From Leucobacter komagatae (lineage in GTDB: Bacteria > Actinomycetota > Actinomycetes > Actinomycetales > Microbacteriaceae), in contig NZ_JXSQ01000021.1 of NCBI RefSeq assembly GCF_000834055.1, forward strand, positions 1 through 57,618: a DNA stretch of 57,618 nt. Reading direction: 5' to 3'. The notes beneath the pieces are model-generated. The model was not told where the DNA came from. It ran no database searches and saw only the letters and a program-made list of their open reading frames with translations. Positions within the stretch are counted from its first letter, which is position 1. Each line of letters begins with the position of its first letter. Made by a program: the position numbers and the translations under genes. Positions 16,241 to 25,548 of the stretch are shown here, piece by piece.

Positions 16241-17215
16241 ATGAGCTCTGTCGTCGATCTGCTGGAGCGACGACAGATCGGCCTCTATCTGTTCGCACTC
16301 GCCCTCGGGGCAGCCGTCGGACTGTCCTTCCCCGCCGTCGCTGGCGCCGCCGAGTTCGCAATCAACCCCGTCCTTGGGCTCCTCCTCTACGCCACCTTCC
16401 TCGGTGTCCCCTTCGGAAAGATCGGCGAGGCGCTACGCGACTGGCGATTCCTCACCACGGTGTTCGTCGTGAACTTCGTCATCGTGCCAGGTGTCGTCTT
16501 CATCCTCTCGAGGGTCGTCGCACACGACCAGGTGCTGCTCGTTGGGGTGCTGTTCGTGCTTCTCACCCCGTGTATCGACTACGTCATCGTATTCACTGGG
16601 CTGGCCGCGGGTGCGAGCGACAGACTCCTCGCCGCCGCGCCACTTCTCATGCTCGCCCAAATGCTGCTGCTGCCGGTCTACCTCTTGGCGTTCGTCGGGG
16701 GCGACTTTGTTGACAGCGTCGATCTCACCCCATTCGCTGAGGCATTCGCTGTGCTCATCGTGCTGCCGTTGGTGGCAGCCGGGCTCACGCAGCTCGCAGC
16801 TGCCAAGACGAGGTGGGGGCGGCCGGTAGTCGACGGGGCGCTATCCATGATGGTCCCGCTCATGATGCTGACCCTCGCCGTCGTTGTGGCATCCCAGATC
16901 AGCGGGGTCGGGCGTGAGCTCGGGGCCCTGCTGCTCGTGGTCCCCGTCTATGTGGCCTTTGCCGCCATCATGGTGCCAATCGGAGCGACTGCTGCGAGAG
17001 TGGCCAAGCTCGATGTTGCCGCCCGCCGAGCGGTCGTGTTCTCTGGGGCGACACGAAACTCTCTCGTGGTGCTGCCGCTCGCACTCGCGCTGCCGGCAGG
17101 CTTCGAGCTCGCCCCGCTCGTCGTCGTCACACAGACCCTCATCGAACTCGTCGCCATGGTCATCTTCGTTCGGCTTATCCCCCGGCTCATCCGAGACCCA
17201 GTTACTCACCGCTAA
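16241..17215 (+). CDS. Bile acid:sodium symporter/ACR3-like permease
   Basis: A 324-residue membrane protein with about ten spans, of the BART superfamily (bile acid symporters and arsenite permeases). The segments LLLYATFLGVPF, LLTPCIDYVIVFTGLA and VVFSGATRNSLVVLPLAL are typical of the actinobacterial arsenic-resistance branch. The TPCIDYV cysteine resembles the ACR3 cysteine in a transmembrane helix, so arsenite extrusion is possible, but no ars genes adjoin it. The ATG at 16241 is the first that keeps the hydrophobic N-terminus intact. Confidence 0.75.
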   Translation: MSSVVDLLERRQIGLYLFALALGAAVGLSFPAVAGAAEFAINPVLGLLLYATFLGVPFGKIGEALRDWRFLTTVFVVNFVIVPGVVFILSRVVAHDQVLLVGVLFVLLTPCIDYVIVFTGLAAGASDRLLAAAPLLMLAQMLLLPVYLLAFVGGDFVDSVDLTPFAEAFAVLIVLPLVAAGLTQLAAAKTRWGRPVVDGALSMMVPLMMLTLAVVVASQISGVGRELGALLLVVPVYVAFAAIMVPIGATAARVAKLDVAARRAVVFSGATRNSLVVLPLALALPAGFELAPLVVVTQTLIELVAMVIFVRLIPRLIRDPVTHR

Positions 17216-17343
17216 CACCGCCAGAGACGGGTGTGGGGTAACGTATCAGCCGCAGATCTCCGGTTTACGCCAAACTCCCCGAGTCTCCACTTAGTCTGGA
17301 GCGAAGTGCACCCGGCACCCGTCGGGTGGTTGGGGGCGGCGAC

Positions 17344-18075
17344 ATGAGACTCACACAGGCGCAGACACGTCTGCGTCTGTGGGCCGGTGTTTCGCTGTTC
17401 ATCACCGCGACGCTCGCGCTTTCCGGCTGCCATCCTGCCGAACCCGAGTCGCAGAACACTGTTGAGACGCCGAAGAACCCGCCCACGGTCGCACCACCCG
17501 CACAGGTGGCGCCGATCGTTCTCCCCGAGTGCGGAGCGATCAACGCCGCCGCGTCAGCACAGCAAGCCGCGTTCCTCGCCGAGTTCGGTGAGGAACGCAT
17601 TACGGCGAGCTATGGCGAAACAGACCGGGCGCTCCTCACCGAGTTCACCGGCCCCGCTGCGCTCGCCGCCGCAGACGCGTCGCTCCAGGCACGCAGCTGC
17701 AACTGGGTCATCTACTTCGACAGCGTCTACCTGTACCAGTTCACCGCTGAGCTGCCAGACGATGCACTCGAGTCCCTGCTGGCCGATTTCCGTGGCGCGG
17801 ACTTCACCGAGTCGGAGCGTGGCCCGGCGACGGTCTTCAGCCGCGCACTACAGACCGGCGATATGCGCGGGACCATGGATATCACCCACACGTTCCTCGG
17901 AAACGTGTGGATCGCGCTCATTGAAAACGCTGCAGCCTCATACGAACAATCGGCCGCCGATACCCTCCTCGCTGCGAACCCAGAACTCGCCGATTCCCTG
18001 GTGACGTCGTGCGTCGACCGAGACGCTGGAGAGGTCATCACGCTGGTGCGGCACGCATCGCACCGCCCGCGCTGA
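17344..18075 (+). CDS. Putative lipoprotein
   Basis: A 243-residue exported protein. The N-terminal helix ends in the lipobox TLALSGC at about residues 23-29, so the cysteine is probably lipidated. A Pro/Thr-rich linker follows, then a domain of about 170 residues that I do not recognise (CNWVIYFDSVYLYQF, TMDITHTFLGNVWIALIE). The C-terminus runs into a LppP/LprE domain in the next frame. The two may once have been a single lipoprotein separated by a frameshift near 18060-18076. Confidence 0.68.
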   Translation: MRLTQAQTRLRLWAGVSLFITATLALSGCHPAEPESQNTVETPKNPPTVAPPAQVAPIVLPECGAINAAASAQQAAFLAEFGEERITASYGETDRALLTEFTGPAALAAADASLQARSCNWVIYFDSVYLYQFTAELPDDALESLLADFRGADFTESERGPATVFSRALQTGDMRGTMDITHTFLGNVWIALIENAAASYEQSAADTLLAANPELADSLVTSCVDRDAGEVITLVRHASHRPR

Positions 18076-18452
18076 GCGCGGAGCACGGACACGCTGTTGG
18101 CTGGGATACGGCGCGCGCGATCGCGCTCGCGAAAGGCACCTTCGACGCGTGCTCACCGCTCTCTTGGGCGCTGCTCCCCTCGACTGATTCCGCATCAACC
18201 GAGACACAGGTGATGCTGTTTCATTTCGGCGACTTCATCGGAACCGATACCCAGTTCGGGGTGAGATTCCCGCCGAGCATTGAGCGGATCTCGAAGTATG
18301 CGGTGCGCGCGGAGTACCGGTGGTTGCGCGACACCGACAGCGCGACGACGCCGACCGGGAAATCGGTGTCGACGTTCACCTGGGACAACGAGTCGAACGC
18401 TGTGCTGCACGAGGGCGAGTTTCCCCCGGCTCCCGACGGCATCGAGTCGTAG
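18009..18452 (+). CDS. LppP/LprE-type domain, probably the frameshifted C-terminal part
   Basis: The segment FDACSPLSWALLPST, VMLFHFGDFIGTDTQFG, VRAEYRWLRD and VSTFTWDN matches the LppP/LprE lipoprotein domain of actinobacteria. No signal peptide precedes it. The GTG at 18009 is inside the upstream gene and the first 25 residues look non-native. The domain begins convincingly around 18090. A one-base shift near 18060-18076 would fuse it to the upstream lipoprotein. The true start is therefore uncertain, and the unit may be half of a broken gene. Confidence 0.6.
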   Translation: MRRPRRWRGHHAGAARIAPPALSAEHGHAVGWDTARAIALAKGTFDACSPLSWALLPSTDSASTETQVMLFHFGDFIGTDTQFGVRFPPSIERISKYAVRAEYRWLRDTDSATTPTGKSVSTFTWDNESNAVLHEGEFPPAPDGIES

Positions 18453-18479
18453 ACGTCACGAGCGCGCGCACGAACGCGC

Positions 18480-18511
18480 GAGTCCCCGCAGGTTCACACC
18501 TGCGGGGACTC
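18480..18511. terminator. Bidirectional hairpin terminator
   Basis: GAGTCCCCGCAGGT and its reverse complement form a perfect 14-base-pair stem with a TCAC loop. It sits between the convergent lipoprotein and DUF3027 genes, so it can stop transcription from both sides. Confidence 0.85.
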
Positions 18512-18522
18512 GTTCATCGCTG

Positions 18523-19350
18523 TTAGTTCGACGAGGAAGCTCGCGGCTTCCTTCTGCGCCCACGCTGCTGCCCATTCGACCGCGGCCGGCCGCGGCCCGA
18601 GCCGGAACGCGTCGCATCGTCATCCGCGGTGTCGCGATCCGACGCCTCAGCTGCCTCGTCGTCGCCGTCATCGTCGCTGTCGCTGTCGTCTTGCTCGCCG
18701 TCGGACTCATCGTCATACTCGTCGTCGTCGGCGGCGTCGTCCGCGTCATCTGCGTCATCTGCGTCATCTGCGTCGATGTCCTCGTCGAGCTCGACGCCGT
18801 CGAGGACATCATCAAAGTCGGAGTAGTCGTTTTCGAGTGCCTCGTCGTCGGACTCATCGAGATCATCGATGTCGTCGAGATCGTCCGCGTCTTCGAGTTG
18901 CGCGGCGGAGTCCTGGCGCTGTCGCGCCTGCGCGTCGCGGTACTGGGCGAGGCGCTCAGACCAGGGAACCCACTCTGGGGCGAGCATCGCGCCCTCACCC
19001 GGGAGCAGCTCGACTTCGAGCACAGTGACGGGAGATTCCGCGTCGACGCGTGCGATGGCTGCCGCCCACCTCCAGTTGGGGTAGCCGGGAAGCGTGCACT
19101 CGAAGAACAGCGTGACCGTTCGCTCGTCGTGCACTTCATGGCCCGCCTCGCCGCCGATACTCTTCGGGTCGGTGATCTCCTCGAGCGCGGCGCGCGCCTG
19201 TTCGCGGGACGCGCGGCTCAGCAGGGCTGCGTCTGGCTCCGCCTGTACTGCGGGCGTCGTCTCGGCTTGCACGTCCGCTGCAGCTTCCGCAGTCACGTCT
19301 TCTCCTTCTGGCGCCTGCTCGGGCGCGACCGCTGCATCCTGCTCAGACAT
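18523..19350 (-). CDS. DUF3027 domain protein with acidic tail
   Basis: A 275-residue protein. The N-terminal half is the DUF3027 domain of actinobacteria (EQARAALEEITD, GGEAGHEVHDERTVTLFFEC, LPGYPNWRWAAAIARV, LLPGEGAMLAPEWVPWSERL). Residues 150-235 are almost entirely Asp, Glu and Ala, including a run of about five ADD repeats. The last 40 residues are Arg/Gly-rich. The gene overlaps the end of the cold-shock gene by eight bases, or seventeen if the ATG at 19359 is used. Known DUF3027 genes commonly sit next to a cold-shock gene. Function unknown; the charged tail suggests nucleic-acid-linked work. Confidence 0.85.
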   Translation of the reverse strand: MSEQDAAVAPEQAPEGEDVTAEAAADVQAETTPAVQAEPDAALLSRASREQARAALEEITDPKSIGGEAGHEVHDERTVTLFFECTLPGYPNWRWAAAIARVDAESPVTVLEVELLPGEGAMLAPEWVPWSERLAQYRDAQARQRQDSAAQLEDADDLDDIDDLDESDDEALENDYSDFDDVLDGVELDEDIDADDADDADDADDAADDDEYDDESDGEQDDSDSDDDGDDEAAEASDRDTADDDATRSGSGRGRPRSNGQQRGRRRKPRASSSN

Positions 19351-19720
19351 CGAAATCATCCGCGACTCGGCGCAGCATGGTTGCGACCTGCCGTGAGGCT
19401 TGCCGTTCGGGGTACTGTCCGCCCTTGAGCTTTCCGCCGACCCCGTCGAGCAGCTTCACGAGATCCTCAATGATCACCGCCATCTCATCAGCGGATTTGC
19501 GGCTTCGCTTTGCAAGCAGCGGGGTGTCGAGCACCCGAACTGAGAGCGCCTGCGGACCGCGCCGGCCTTCGCCAACGCTGTACTCAAGCCTGCTGCCGGC
19601 ACGCACCTCAGCCCCCTCAGGGATCACTGAAGCGTGCAGGTACACCTGCTGCCCGTCTTCTCCCTGAATGAATCCGAAGCCTTTGTCCTCGTCGTAGAAC
19701 CTGACCTTGCCGTTCGGCAT
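19343..19720 (-). CDS. Cold-shock domain protein with C-terminal extension
   Basis: A 125-residue protein. The N-terminal 65 residues are a cold-shock domain with RNP1 (KGFGFIQ) and RNP2 (VYLHASV), which binds single-stranded RNA or DNA. The C-terminal 60 residues are a helical extension (MAVIIEDLVKLLDGVGG, RQVATMLRRVADD), about twice the length of a minimal Csp. A GAAGGG-type ribosome-binding site precedes the ATG. The gene is coupled by overlap to the DUF3027 gene. Confidence 0.88.
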   Translation of the reverse strand: MPNGKVRFYDEDKGFGFIQGEDGQQVYLHASVIPEGAEVRAGSRLEYSVGEGRRGPQALSVRVLDTPLLAKRSRKSADEMAVIIEDLVKLLDGVGGKLKGGQYPERQASRQVATMLRRVADDFDV

Positions 19721-19890
19721 GTCTCGCCCTTCCCTTCGCGGCGGTAGCCGCAGCGGCCTCGCGGCCGAGAGTATTCGTGCGTGGCCGTCTCGCCACGCGT
19801 GTGTATGCAGTCTAGCCGTTCGGGCTTAGCAGACGGTGCGTAACCGGCGCCCAGCCCCGCCGCACATATGCTCGCGCTAAACTCGGTGGA

Positions 19891-20157
19891 ATGAGCACCG
19901 AAGATATCAGCACCCCGTCGCTGTTTGAGCGAATCCTCGCCTACGCGACGGTCACGATTATTGTTATCGCACTCGGCTCGTTTTTCGCGACGCTCATCGT
20001 TGGCATGAACGACAGGCAGGCCGTCGCTGAGGGGCTGTGGCCCGTCGTGTACGGAATTTCTCTGCTCGCGCTCCCCGTCGGGTTCGTGTTGTTGGTTGTG
20101 CTCTTGGTGGTCGCCCAGCGCCGACGCAGTCGCGCTGTCCGTCTCGGGAAAAAGTAG
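19891..20157 (+). CDS. Small two-span membrane protein
   Basis: An 88-residue protein with two hydrophobic spans (about 16-38 and 48-74) and a basic C-terminus (QRRRSRAVRLGKK). TAAACT lies seven bases before the ATG, so the mRNA is probably leaderless. It precedes the helicase-associated gene by 12 bases and is probably co-transcribed with it. Function unknown. Confidence 0.72.
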   Translation: MSTEDISTPSLFERILAYATVTIIVIALGSFFATLIVGMNDRQAVAEGLWPVVYGISLLALPVGFVLLVVLLVVAQRRRSRAVRLGKK

Positions 20158-20169
20158 CGCGGCCTCGCC

Positions 20170-21969
20170 ATGAGTGGCACGCTCGCACTGTCTTCTCTGA
20201 TCGCTTCGCTCGACCGGGAGGGGCTGTCCGGGCTGGTGCGCTCACGCCGCATCGCGGCACCAACTTCCGTTAAAGACTCCCTAGATCTCGCCACTGAGCT
20301 ACTCAAACCTGACTCGATCACGCAGGCGCTGACGTTGCTCACGCGGGAGGATCTCCTGCTACTTGCGCCGGAGGGGGCGCCAGAGCTGTCGGACGCCGAG
20401 CGGACCAGCGCGCTCGTTCGCCTCCGCGGGCTGGGCCTTGTCGGCGGCAACGACACCGAACTCCACGAGGTGTCGCATGCGCTCGAGGCGCTCCTGCGAA
20501 CGCGCGGGCTCACCCTCGCAGATATCCGCGAGACCCCCGAACATGCTGAACCGGCTGTCGCCGAGCCGGCTGACACCTCGGCGTGGTTTGCGGCTGCGCT
20601 CACCGCGACCGGCCAGGCCGCATGGGTGCTCCGCGACCTCGAGCGATCCCCAGCGAAGCTCAACCGCAACGGTGACGTCGCTTCGGCATGGTTGCGCACC
20701 GTCGAAGATCGGCTATCGATCCCCGACGCTGACGAGGTCGTCGAACTCTTGCGCGCCGCTGAACTCGCCGTGCCCGAGGGGGGCTGGTGCGTCTCCCGCG
20801 GCGCGGCATGGCTTGCTGCGGAGAGCGCCGAGCGTTGGAACATCTTGGCCAGTTCTGCCATCGGACTCATGCCAAGGCAGCTCCTCGGTCACCTGAGCGC
20901 CGCCGAGCAGGGATCTTCGATCACGGTGGTCGTCGAAGCGTTTCCGCGCCACTACCCGCTCGCGACAGAACCGACGTTCGCGAGCATCGAGCGCGCTGCG
21001 CTGCTCTGGGAACGGCTCGGTATCACCGTAGCTGGACAGTTCAGCCCGGCCGGGGTCGCCGTGCTCGAGGGCGCCCTCAGCGGCAACCCCGTCAGCACGG
21101 AACTCGACCTGCCAGATACGGCTACGGGAATATACATTCAGCCGGACCTCTCCGTGGTCGTTCCCGGCCCGCTTTCCGCGCGCGACGAGGCTGCACTGGC
21201 CGCGATTGCGCTCCCCGAGCAGCTCGGCGTCGCCTCGACGCTGCGCATCTCCGAGGCCACACTGTCTGAGGCGTTCCACCGCGGGCTGAGCGGCGATGAG
21301 ATTCGCGGCCTTGTCGACGGGCTCGCGCTCACCGGGATCCCGCAGCCGGTTGACTACCTCATCACGACGCTCAGTGAGCGCGCCGGCAGCATCATCGTTT
21401 CACCCCATTTTGGGGAGGCGGGTCGCACCCGCGTGGAGTTCGCGCGGCCAGAGCTCCGTGCCACCGTGCTCGTGGATCGGCGCCTCGCCCACCTGCAGTT
21501 GCAGGAGCCGCCTGCGTTCGACGAGATCGCACGGGCAACGCGCCCCCTGCTCTCGAAGCTGCGGGCGGATCATGTGCTCGCTGCCCTTCTCGACGCGCGC
21601 TACCCCGCCAGGGGTGGCGGAGGCCTGCTGACGCCGACTGATTCGCGTGGGGTCCCAGCGCGCGAATCTGCGCCGGATGCCGAGGCGCAGACGCCTGCGA
21701 CACGGGCCGCTTCAGCCGCGGAGGCGCTGATCGAACGCGTCCTTGAATCGGGAGACGAGGGGCCGACGGACATCAGCCGCCAGGTCACGCTCGCGATCAG
21801 GGATCGCACCAGGCTCCAGGTGACTGTCGAGATGCGTGGCGTGGTGCGCAGCTTCACGATTGTCCCTGTCTCGCTCGCCGCCGGCAGGATGCGCGCGCTC
21901 GACGAGGCCGCAGGCGTAGAGCGCACACTCCCACTCGAGGCGATCACGGAGATCACGCAGATACGCTGA
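20170..21969 (+). CDS. Helicase-associated domain protein (XPB partner type)
   Basis: A 599-residue protein matching the actinobacterial helicase-associated family (Helicase_C_3 region). The N-terminus LALSSLIASLDREGLSGLVRSR is followed by repeated winged-helix-like segments. The C-terminal part has YLITTLSERAGSIIV, then FARPELRATVLVDRRLAHLQLQEP and HVLAALLDARYPA. There is no Walker A motif, so it is not itself a motor. Genes of this family are commonly encoded close to XPB helicases, and one lies 1.9 kb downstream here, which suggests a DNA-repair or transcription-coupled role by association. Confidence 0.82.
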   Translation: MSGTLALSSLIASLDREGLSGLVRSRRIAAPTSVKDSLDLATELLKPDSITQALTLLTREDLLLLAPEGAPELSDAERTSALVRLRGLGLVGGNDTELHEVSHALEALLRTRGLTLADIRETPEHAEPAVAEPADTSAWFAAALTATGQAAWVLRDLERSPAKLNRNGDVASAWLRTVEDRLSIPDADEVVELLRAAELAVPEGGWCVSRGAAWLAAESAERWNILASSAIGLMPRQLLGHLSAAEQGSSITVVVEAFPRHYPLATEPTFASIERAALLWERLGITVAGQFSPAGVAVLEGALSGNPVSTELDLPDTATGIYIQPDLSVVVPGPLSARDEAALAAIALPEQLGVASTLRISEATLSEAFHRGLSGDEIRGLVDGLALTGIPQPVDYLITTLSERAGSIIVSPHFGEAGRTRVEFARPELRATVLVDRRLAHLQLQEPPAFDEIARATRPLLSKLRADHVLAALLDARYPARGGGGLLTPTDSRGVPARESAPDAEAQTPATRAASAAEALIERVLESGDEGPTDISRQVTLAIRDRTRLQVTVEMRGVVRSFTIVPVSLAAGRMRALDEAAGVERTLPLEAITEITQIR

Positions 21970-22055
21970 CGCACAAATCTTTGGCGACCGCGTATTCAGC
22001 GTGGCTCCCGCAGCGACTACACTGACAAAGTCTATGTAACGCTTGAGGAGTTTCA

Positions 22056-23756
22056 ATGCTGAAATGTGTCGGGGCTCTTGTCGCCTGCGCTCTTGTCTGT
22101 CTCGGTGCAGTAGCTGCTCCGCTTCCCGCCGAGCCAGCGTATGCCGTTGCGTCCGACCCTAGGCTGCCAGTCCCGTCGCTCGACGAACCCGGCGCCCCGG
22201 TTCCCCCTGCTGACGCCGAGGACCCAGAGGAACTATCAGCACCGGCCGAGGATCCCCAGATTCTTGGCGCAGGCGCGACCGTGGGAACACCAGTAGACGT
22301 TCACCCGGGCGACTGGGGGCGCGACGATCTGAGCTTTGCATTCCAGTGGCAGGTTGACGGCGTGGCCGTTCCTGGCGCGACCGACCCTCGTTTCATTCCG
22401 CGCGCAGCAGACGAGGGGACGGCGCTCAGCGTCGTCGTTACGGCGACGTCACCGAGCGGGGCTTCGCGCGACGCGCTCTCCGCTTCCGTGATCGTGCGGC
22501 CCGGCTTGATTTCGCTCGGGGCGGTTCGGGTATCCGGCAGCACGATCGTTGGGAAAGCAGTGACGGCGGAGCTCGTGTCGCCCGCGCCGGAAGACGCCAC
22601 CCTCAGCTACCAGTGGCTACGCAACGGCTCCGCCATTGCCGGCGCGACCGCGGCGACGTATACGGTCACCGCTCCCGACCTCGGCAAGCAGCTCAGCGTA
22701 GCTGTTCGCGCGCGCCAAGCCGGCTACGAGCCGGCCGTCGAAACCTCCGCCGCGACTCGCGCGGTATCCGCCGGCGCCCTTACGACGTCGAAGCCAAGCG
22801 TCACGGGAACGGCTGCAGTGGGGTACACCCTCACCGCCAAGCCAGGAACCTGGGGCCCGAAGCCCGCGAAGCTCGCATACCAGTGGCTGCGAAACGGCGC
22901 GAGCATCTCGAAGGCGACCGGCTCGACATACCGGTTGAGTGCCGCCGACGTCGGCAAGCGGATCTCGGTGCGCGTATCCGGCAGCCTCTCCGGATATACG
23001 ACCACATCCCAGACATCAGCCCAGACAGCGACCGTGCTCCGCACGCTCACAGGAGCCCCGGCACCAACGATTTCGGGCAGCGTCGCAGTCGGAAAGCGCC
23101 TCACCGCACGCGCAGGAACGTGGAAGCCAGCGCCGGTTGCGCTGTCATTCCAGTGGCTACGCAACGGGGCGCCCATCAAGGGTGCGACAAAGTCGGCATA
23201 CACGCTGACTGCTGCGGACGGCGGTGCGAAGATCACCGTCCGCGTCACGGGAAAGAAGTCCGGTTACCTCACCACCGCCAAGGTGTCAGCGGCCAAGAGC
23301 GTTCCCCGGGTGCTGCAAACGTCGAAACCAAAGATCGCTGGGACGGCTCAGGTCGGATCTCGAGTCACCGTCCAGCGAGGAACATGGACCTCGGGCGCGA
23401 AGCTCGCTACGCAGTGGCTTCGCAACGGCGCAGCGATCAAGGGCGCAACCGGAAGCGCGTACACGCTCACGGGGAGCGATGCTGGCAAGACCATCTCGGT
23501 GCGGGTGACCGGCTCTCGGTCAGGGTACACATCCGCAGCCCAGACATCAGCGGCAACCAAGAAGGTGAGTTATCCGGCCCGCACGCGGCCCGTCTCCGCG
23601 TGGGATTGCCCTGCCTGGGCACCCATCAAGGGCAACGCGAGCTCGATGATCTATCACGTTAAGGGCGGCGCGTCCTATACGAAGACAAAGCCAGAGGACT
23701 GCTTCTCAAGCGCCGCGGCCGCGCAACGGGCCGGTTATCGCGCATCGAAGCGATAG
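22056..23756 (+). CDS. Secreted Ig-like repeat protein with sunset domain
   Basis: A 566-residue exported protein. The signal peptide covers about residues 1-29, ending near PAEPAYA. Five imperfect Ig-like repeats of about 85-90 residues follow; each has a GTW core, a YQWLRNG or related motif, YTLT and ISVRV. Linkers are rich in TSKP. The C-terminal 50 residues form a sunset domain (WDCPAWAPIKGNASSMIYHV, then the PEDCF cysteine motif). It is probably a cell-surface or secreted adhesive or enzyme-anchoring protein. GAGGAG six bases before the ATG fixes the start. Unrelated in function to its helicase neighbours. Confidence 0.82.
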   Translation: MLKCVGALVACALVCLGAVAAPLPAEPAYAVASDPRLPVPSLDEPGAPVPPADAEDPEELSAPAEDPQILGAGATVGTPVDVHPGDWGRDDLSFAFQWQVDGVAVPGATDPRFIPRAADEGTALSVVVTATSPSGASRDALSASVIVRPGLISLGAVRVSGSTIVGKAVTAELVSPAPEDATLSYQWLRNGSAIAGATAATYTVTAPDLGKQLSVAVRARQAGYEPAVETSAATRAVSAGALTTSKPSVTGTAAVGYTLTAKPGTWGPKPAKLAYQWLRNGASISKATGSTYRLSAADVGKRISVRVSGSLSGYTTTSQTSAQTATVLRTLTGAPAPTISGSVAVGKRLTARAGTWKPAPVALSFQWLRNGAPIKGATKSAYTLTAADGGAKITVRVTGKKSGYLTTAKVSAAKSVPRVLQTSKPKIAGTAQVGSRVTVQRGTWTSGAKLATQWLRNGAAIKGATGSAYTLTGSDAGKTISVRVTGSRSGYTSAAQTSAATKKVSYPARTRPVSAWDCPAWAPIKGNASSMIYHVKGGASYTKTKPEDCFSSAAAAQRAGYRASKR

Positions 23757-23839
23757 TGAGCACGGCGAATCCTCGATTTCAGGTCATTCGCTGAACGCGT
23801 ACCCCCAGTCCGCAGGGACTCGGAGTAAACTGGCTAGTT

Positions 23840-25489
23840 ATGACTCTCGGCCCACTCATCGTTCAGAGCGATCACACGGTGCTTCTCGAAGTTGCGCACC
23901 CCGACGCTGAAGACGCTCGCCACGAGCTCGCGGTGTTCGCGGAGCTCGAGCGCGCCCCGGAGCACATCCACACGTACCGCGTCACGCGGCTTGGTCTGTG
24001 GAACGCGCGGGCGGCAGGGCACTCGGCTGAGGAAATTCTCGGCACCCTGAATAAGTACGCGAAGTTCCCCGTCCCGAGTGGTGTCGCCTCGGAAATCGGC
24101 GACACGATGCGGCGATACGGCAGGCTCACGATCGTGCGCGACGATGAGGGCCAGTTGCTGTTGCGATCAGACGACGCACCAACGCTTCGCGAGGTTTCCT
24201 CTGCGAAGAAGGTTGCCCCACTGCTCGGCGCCAAGATCGACGACGTTACGATCATGGTCGAGCCTTGGGCGCGCGGGGAACTCAAGCAGCAGCTCGTCGC
24301 GCGCGGTTGGCCGGCCGAGGACCTCGCAGGGTACCGCCCTGGCGAACCCTACGATATCTCGCTCGACGAGAGCGGCTGGGAGCTGCGCGACTACCAGGCA
24401 AAGGCCGTAGAGGCGTTCCAGCGGGGCGGATCGGGAGTCGTTGTGCTTCCCTGCGGCGCTGGCAAGACACTCGTGGGCGCTGCGGCGATGGCTGCGGTCG
24501 GGGCGAAGACGCTCATCCTCGTGACGAACGCGGTATCCGCGCGTCAGTGGCGCGACGAGCTCTTGCGGCGCACCAACCTCACGGAGGACGAGATCGGTGA
24601 GTACTCCGGTCAGGTCAAGGAGGTTGGCCCGGTAACGATCGCCACCTACCAGATCCTCACGAGCCGGAGGAAGGGCGAGTACGCGCACCTCTCGCTCCTC
24701 GACGCGCAGGACTGGGGCGTCATCGTCTACGACGAGGTTCACCTGCTCCCCGCACCCGTGTTCAAGCTGACCGCGGACCTGCAGGCCCGCCGCCGACTCG
24801 GCCTCACCGCGACGCTCGTGCGCGAGGATGGCCGCGAGGGTGACGTGTTCAGCCTCATCGGCCCGAAGCGCTACGACGCGGCTTGGAAAGACATTGAGGC
24901 ACAGGGGTTCATCGCCCCCGCCGAGTGCTTCGAGATCCGCATCGATCTGCCCGAGAGCGAGCGTCTCGAGTATGCGATCGCTGAGGATCAGGATCGATAC
25001 CGGCTCGCCGCGTCGACCGCGCAGAAGGAGCGCATCGCCCGCGACATCATCGAACGCCACCCCGGCGAGAGTGTGCTCGTGATTGGGCAGTACATCGACC
25101 AGCTCGAGTCGATGGCCGAATCGCTTGGGGTGCCGCTCATCACCGGTCAGACCCCGGTCGATGAGCGCGAGCAGTTGTTCAATGCCTTCCGTTCCGGCGA
25201 GGAGCGCATCCTCGTGGTGTCGAAGGTGGCGAACTTCTCGGTGGATCTGCCCGACGCGTCGGTCGCGATCCAGATCTCCGGTTCCTTCGGCTCACGGCAG
25301 GAAGAGGCGCAGCGCCTTGGCCGGCTGCTTCGGCCGAAACAGAGCGATGTGAAGGCGTCGTTCTACACGCTCATTGCCCGCGATACGGTGGATCAGGACT
25401 TCGCGCAGAACCGCCAGCGGTTCCTCGCAGAGCAGGGTTACGCGTACACGATCCTTGACGCCGAGGATCTCGCCGCCGTACGGCAGTAG
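23840..25489 (+). CDS. XPB-family DNA repair helicase
   Basis: A 549-residue superfamily 2 helicase of the XPB type. Walker A is LPCGAGKT near residue 204, the DEVH box YDEVHLLP near 297, motif III LTATL near 322 and motif VI QEEAQRLGRLLRP near 495. It unwinds DNA 3' to 5' in repair. The start ATG lies eight bases after TAAACT, so the gene is leaderless. The helicase-associated protein upstream is probably its functional relative, although a surface protein gene lies between them. Confidence 0.93.
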   Translation: MTLGPLIVQSDHTVLLEVAHPDAEDARHELAVFAELERAPEHIHTYRVTRLGLWNARAAGHSAEEILGTLNKYAKFPVPSGVASEIGDTMRRYGRLTIVRDDEGQLLLRSDDAPTLREVSSAKKVAPLLGAKIDDVTIMVEPWARGELKQQLVARGWPAEDLAGYRPGEPYDISLDESGWELRDYQAKAVEAFQRGGSGVVVLPCGAGKTLVGAAAMAAVGAKTLILVTNAVSARQWRDELLRRTNLTEDEIGEYSGQVKEVGPVTIATYQILTSRRKGEYAHLSLLDAQDWGVIVYDEVHLLPAPVFKLTADLQARRRLGLTATLVREDGREGDVFSLIGPKRYDAAWKDIEAQGFIAPAECFEIRIDLPESERLEYAIAEDQDRYRLAASTAQKERIARDIIERHPGESVLVIGQYIDQLESMAESLGVPLITGQTPVDEREQLFNAFRSGEERILVVSKVANFSVDLPDASVAIQISGSFGSRQEEAQRLGRLLRPKQSDVKASFYTLIARDTVDQDFAQNRQRFLAEQGYAYTILDAEDLAAVRQ

Positions 25490-25548
25490 CGATCCCCCGA
25501 AGCGCAAACTTCCAGCAAGTTCATAGCAAATCATCAGAGACTGAGAAC

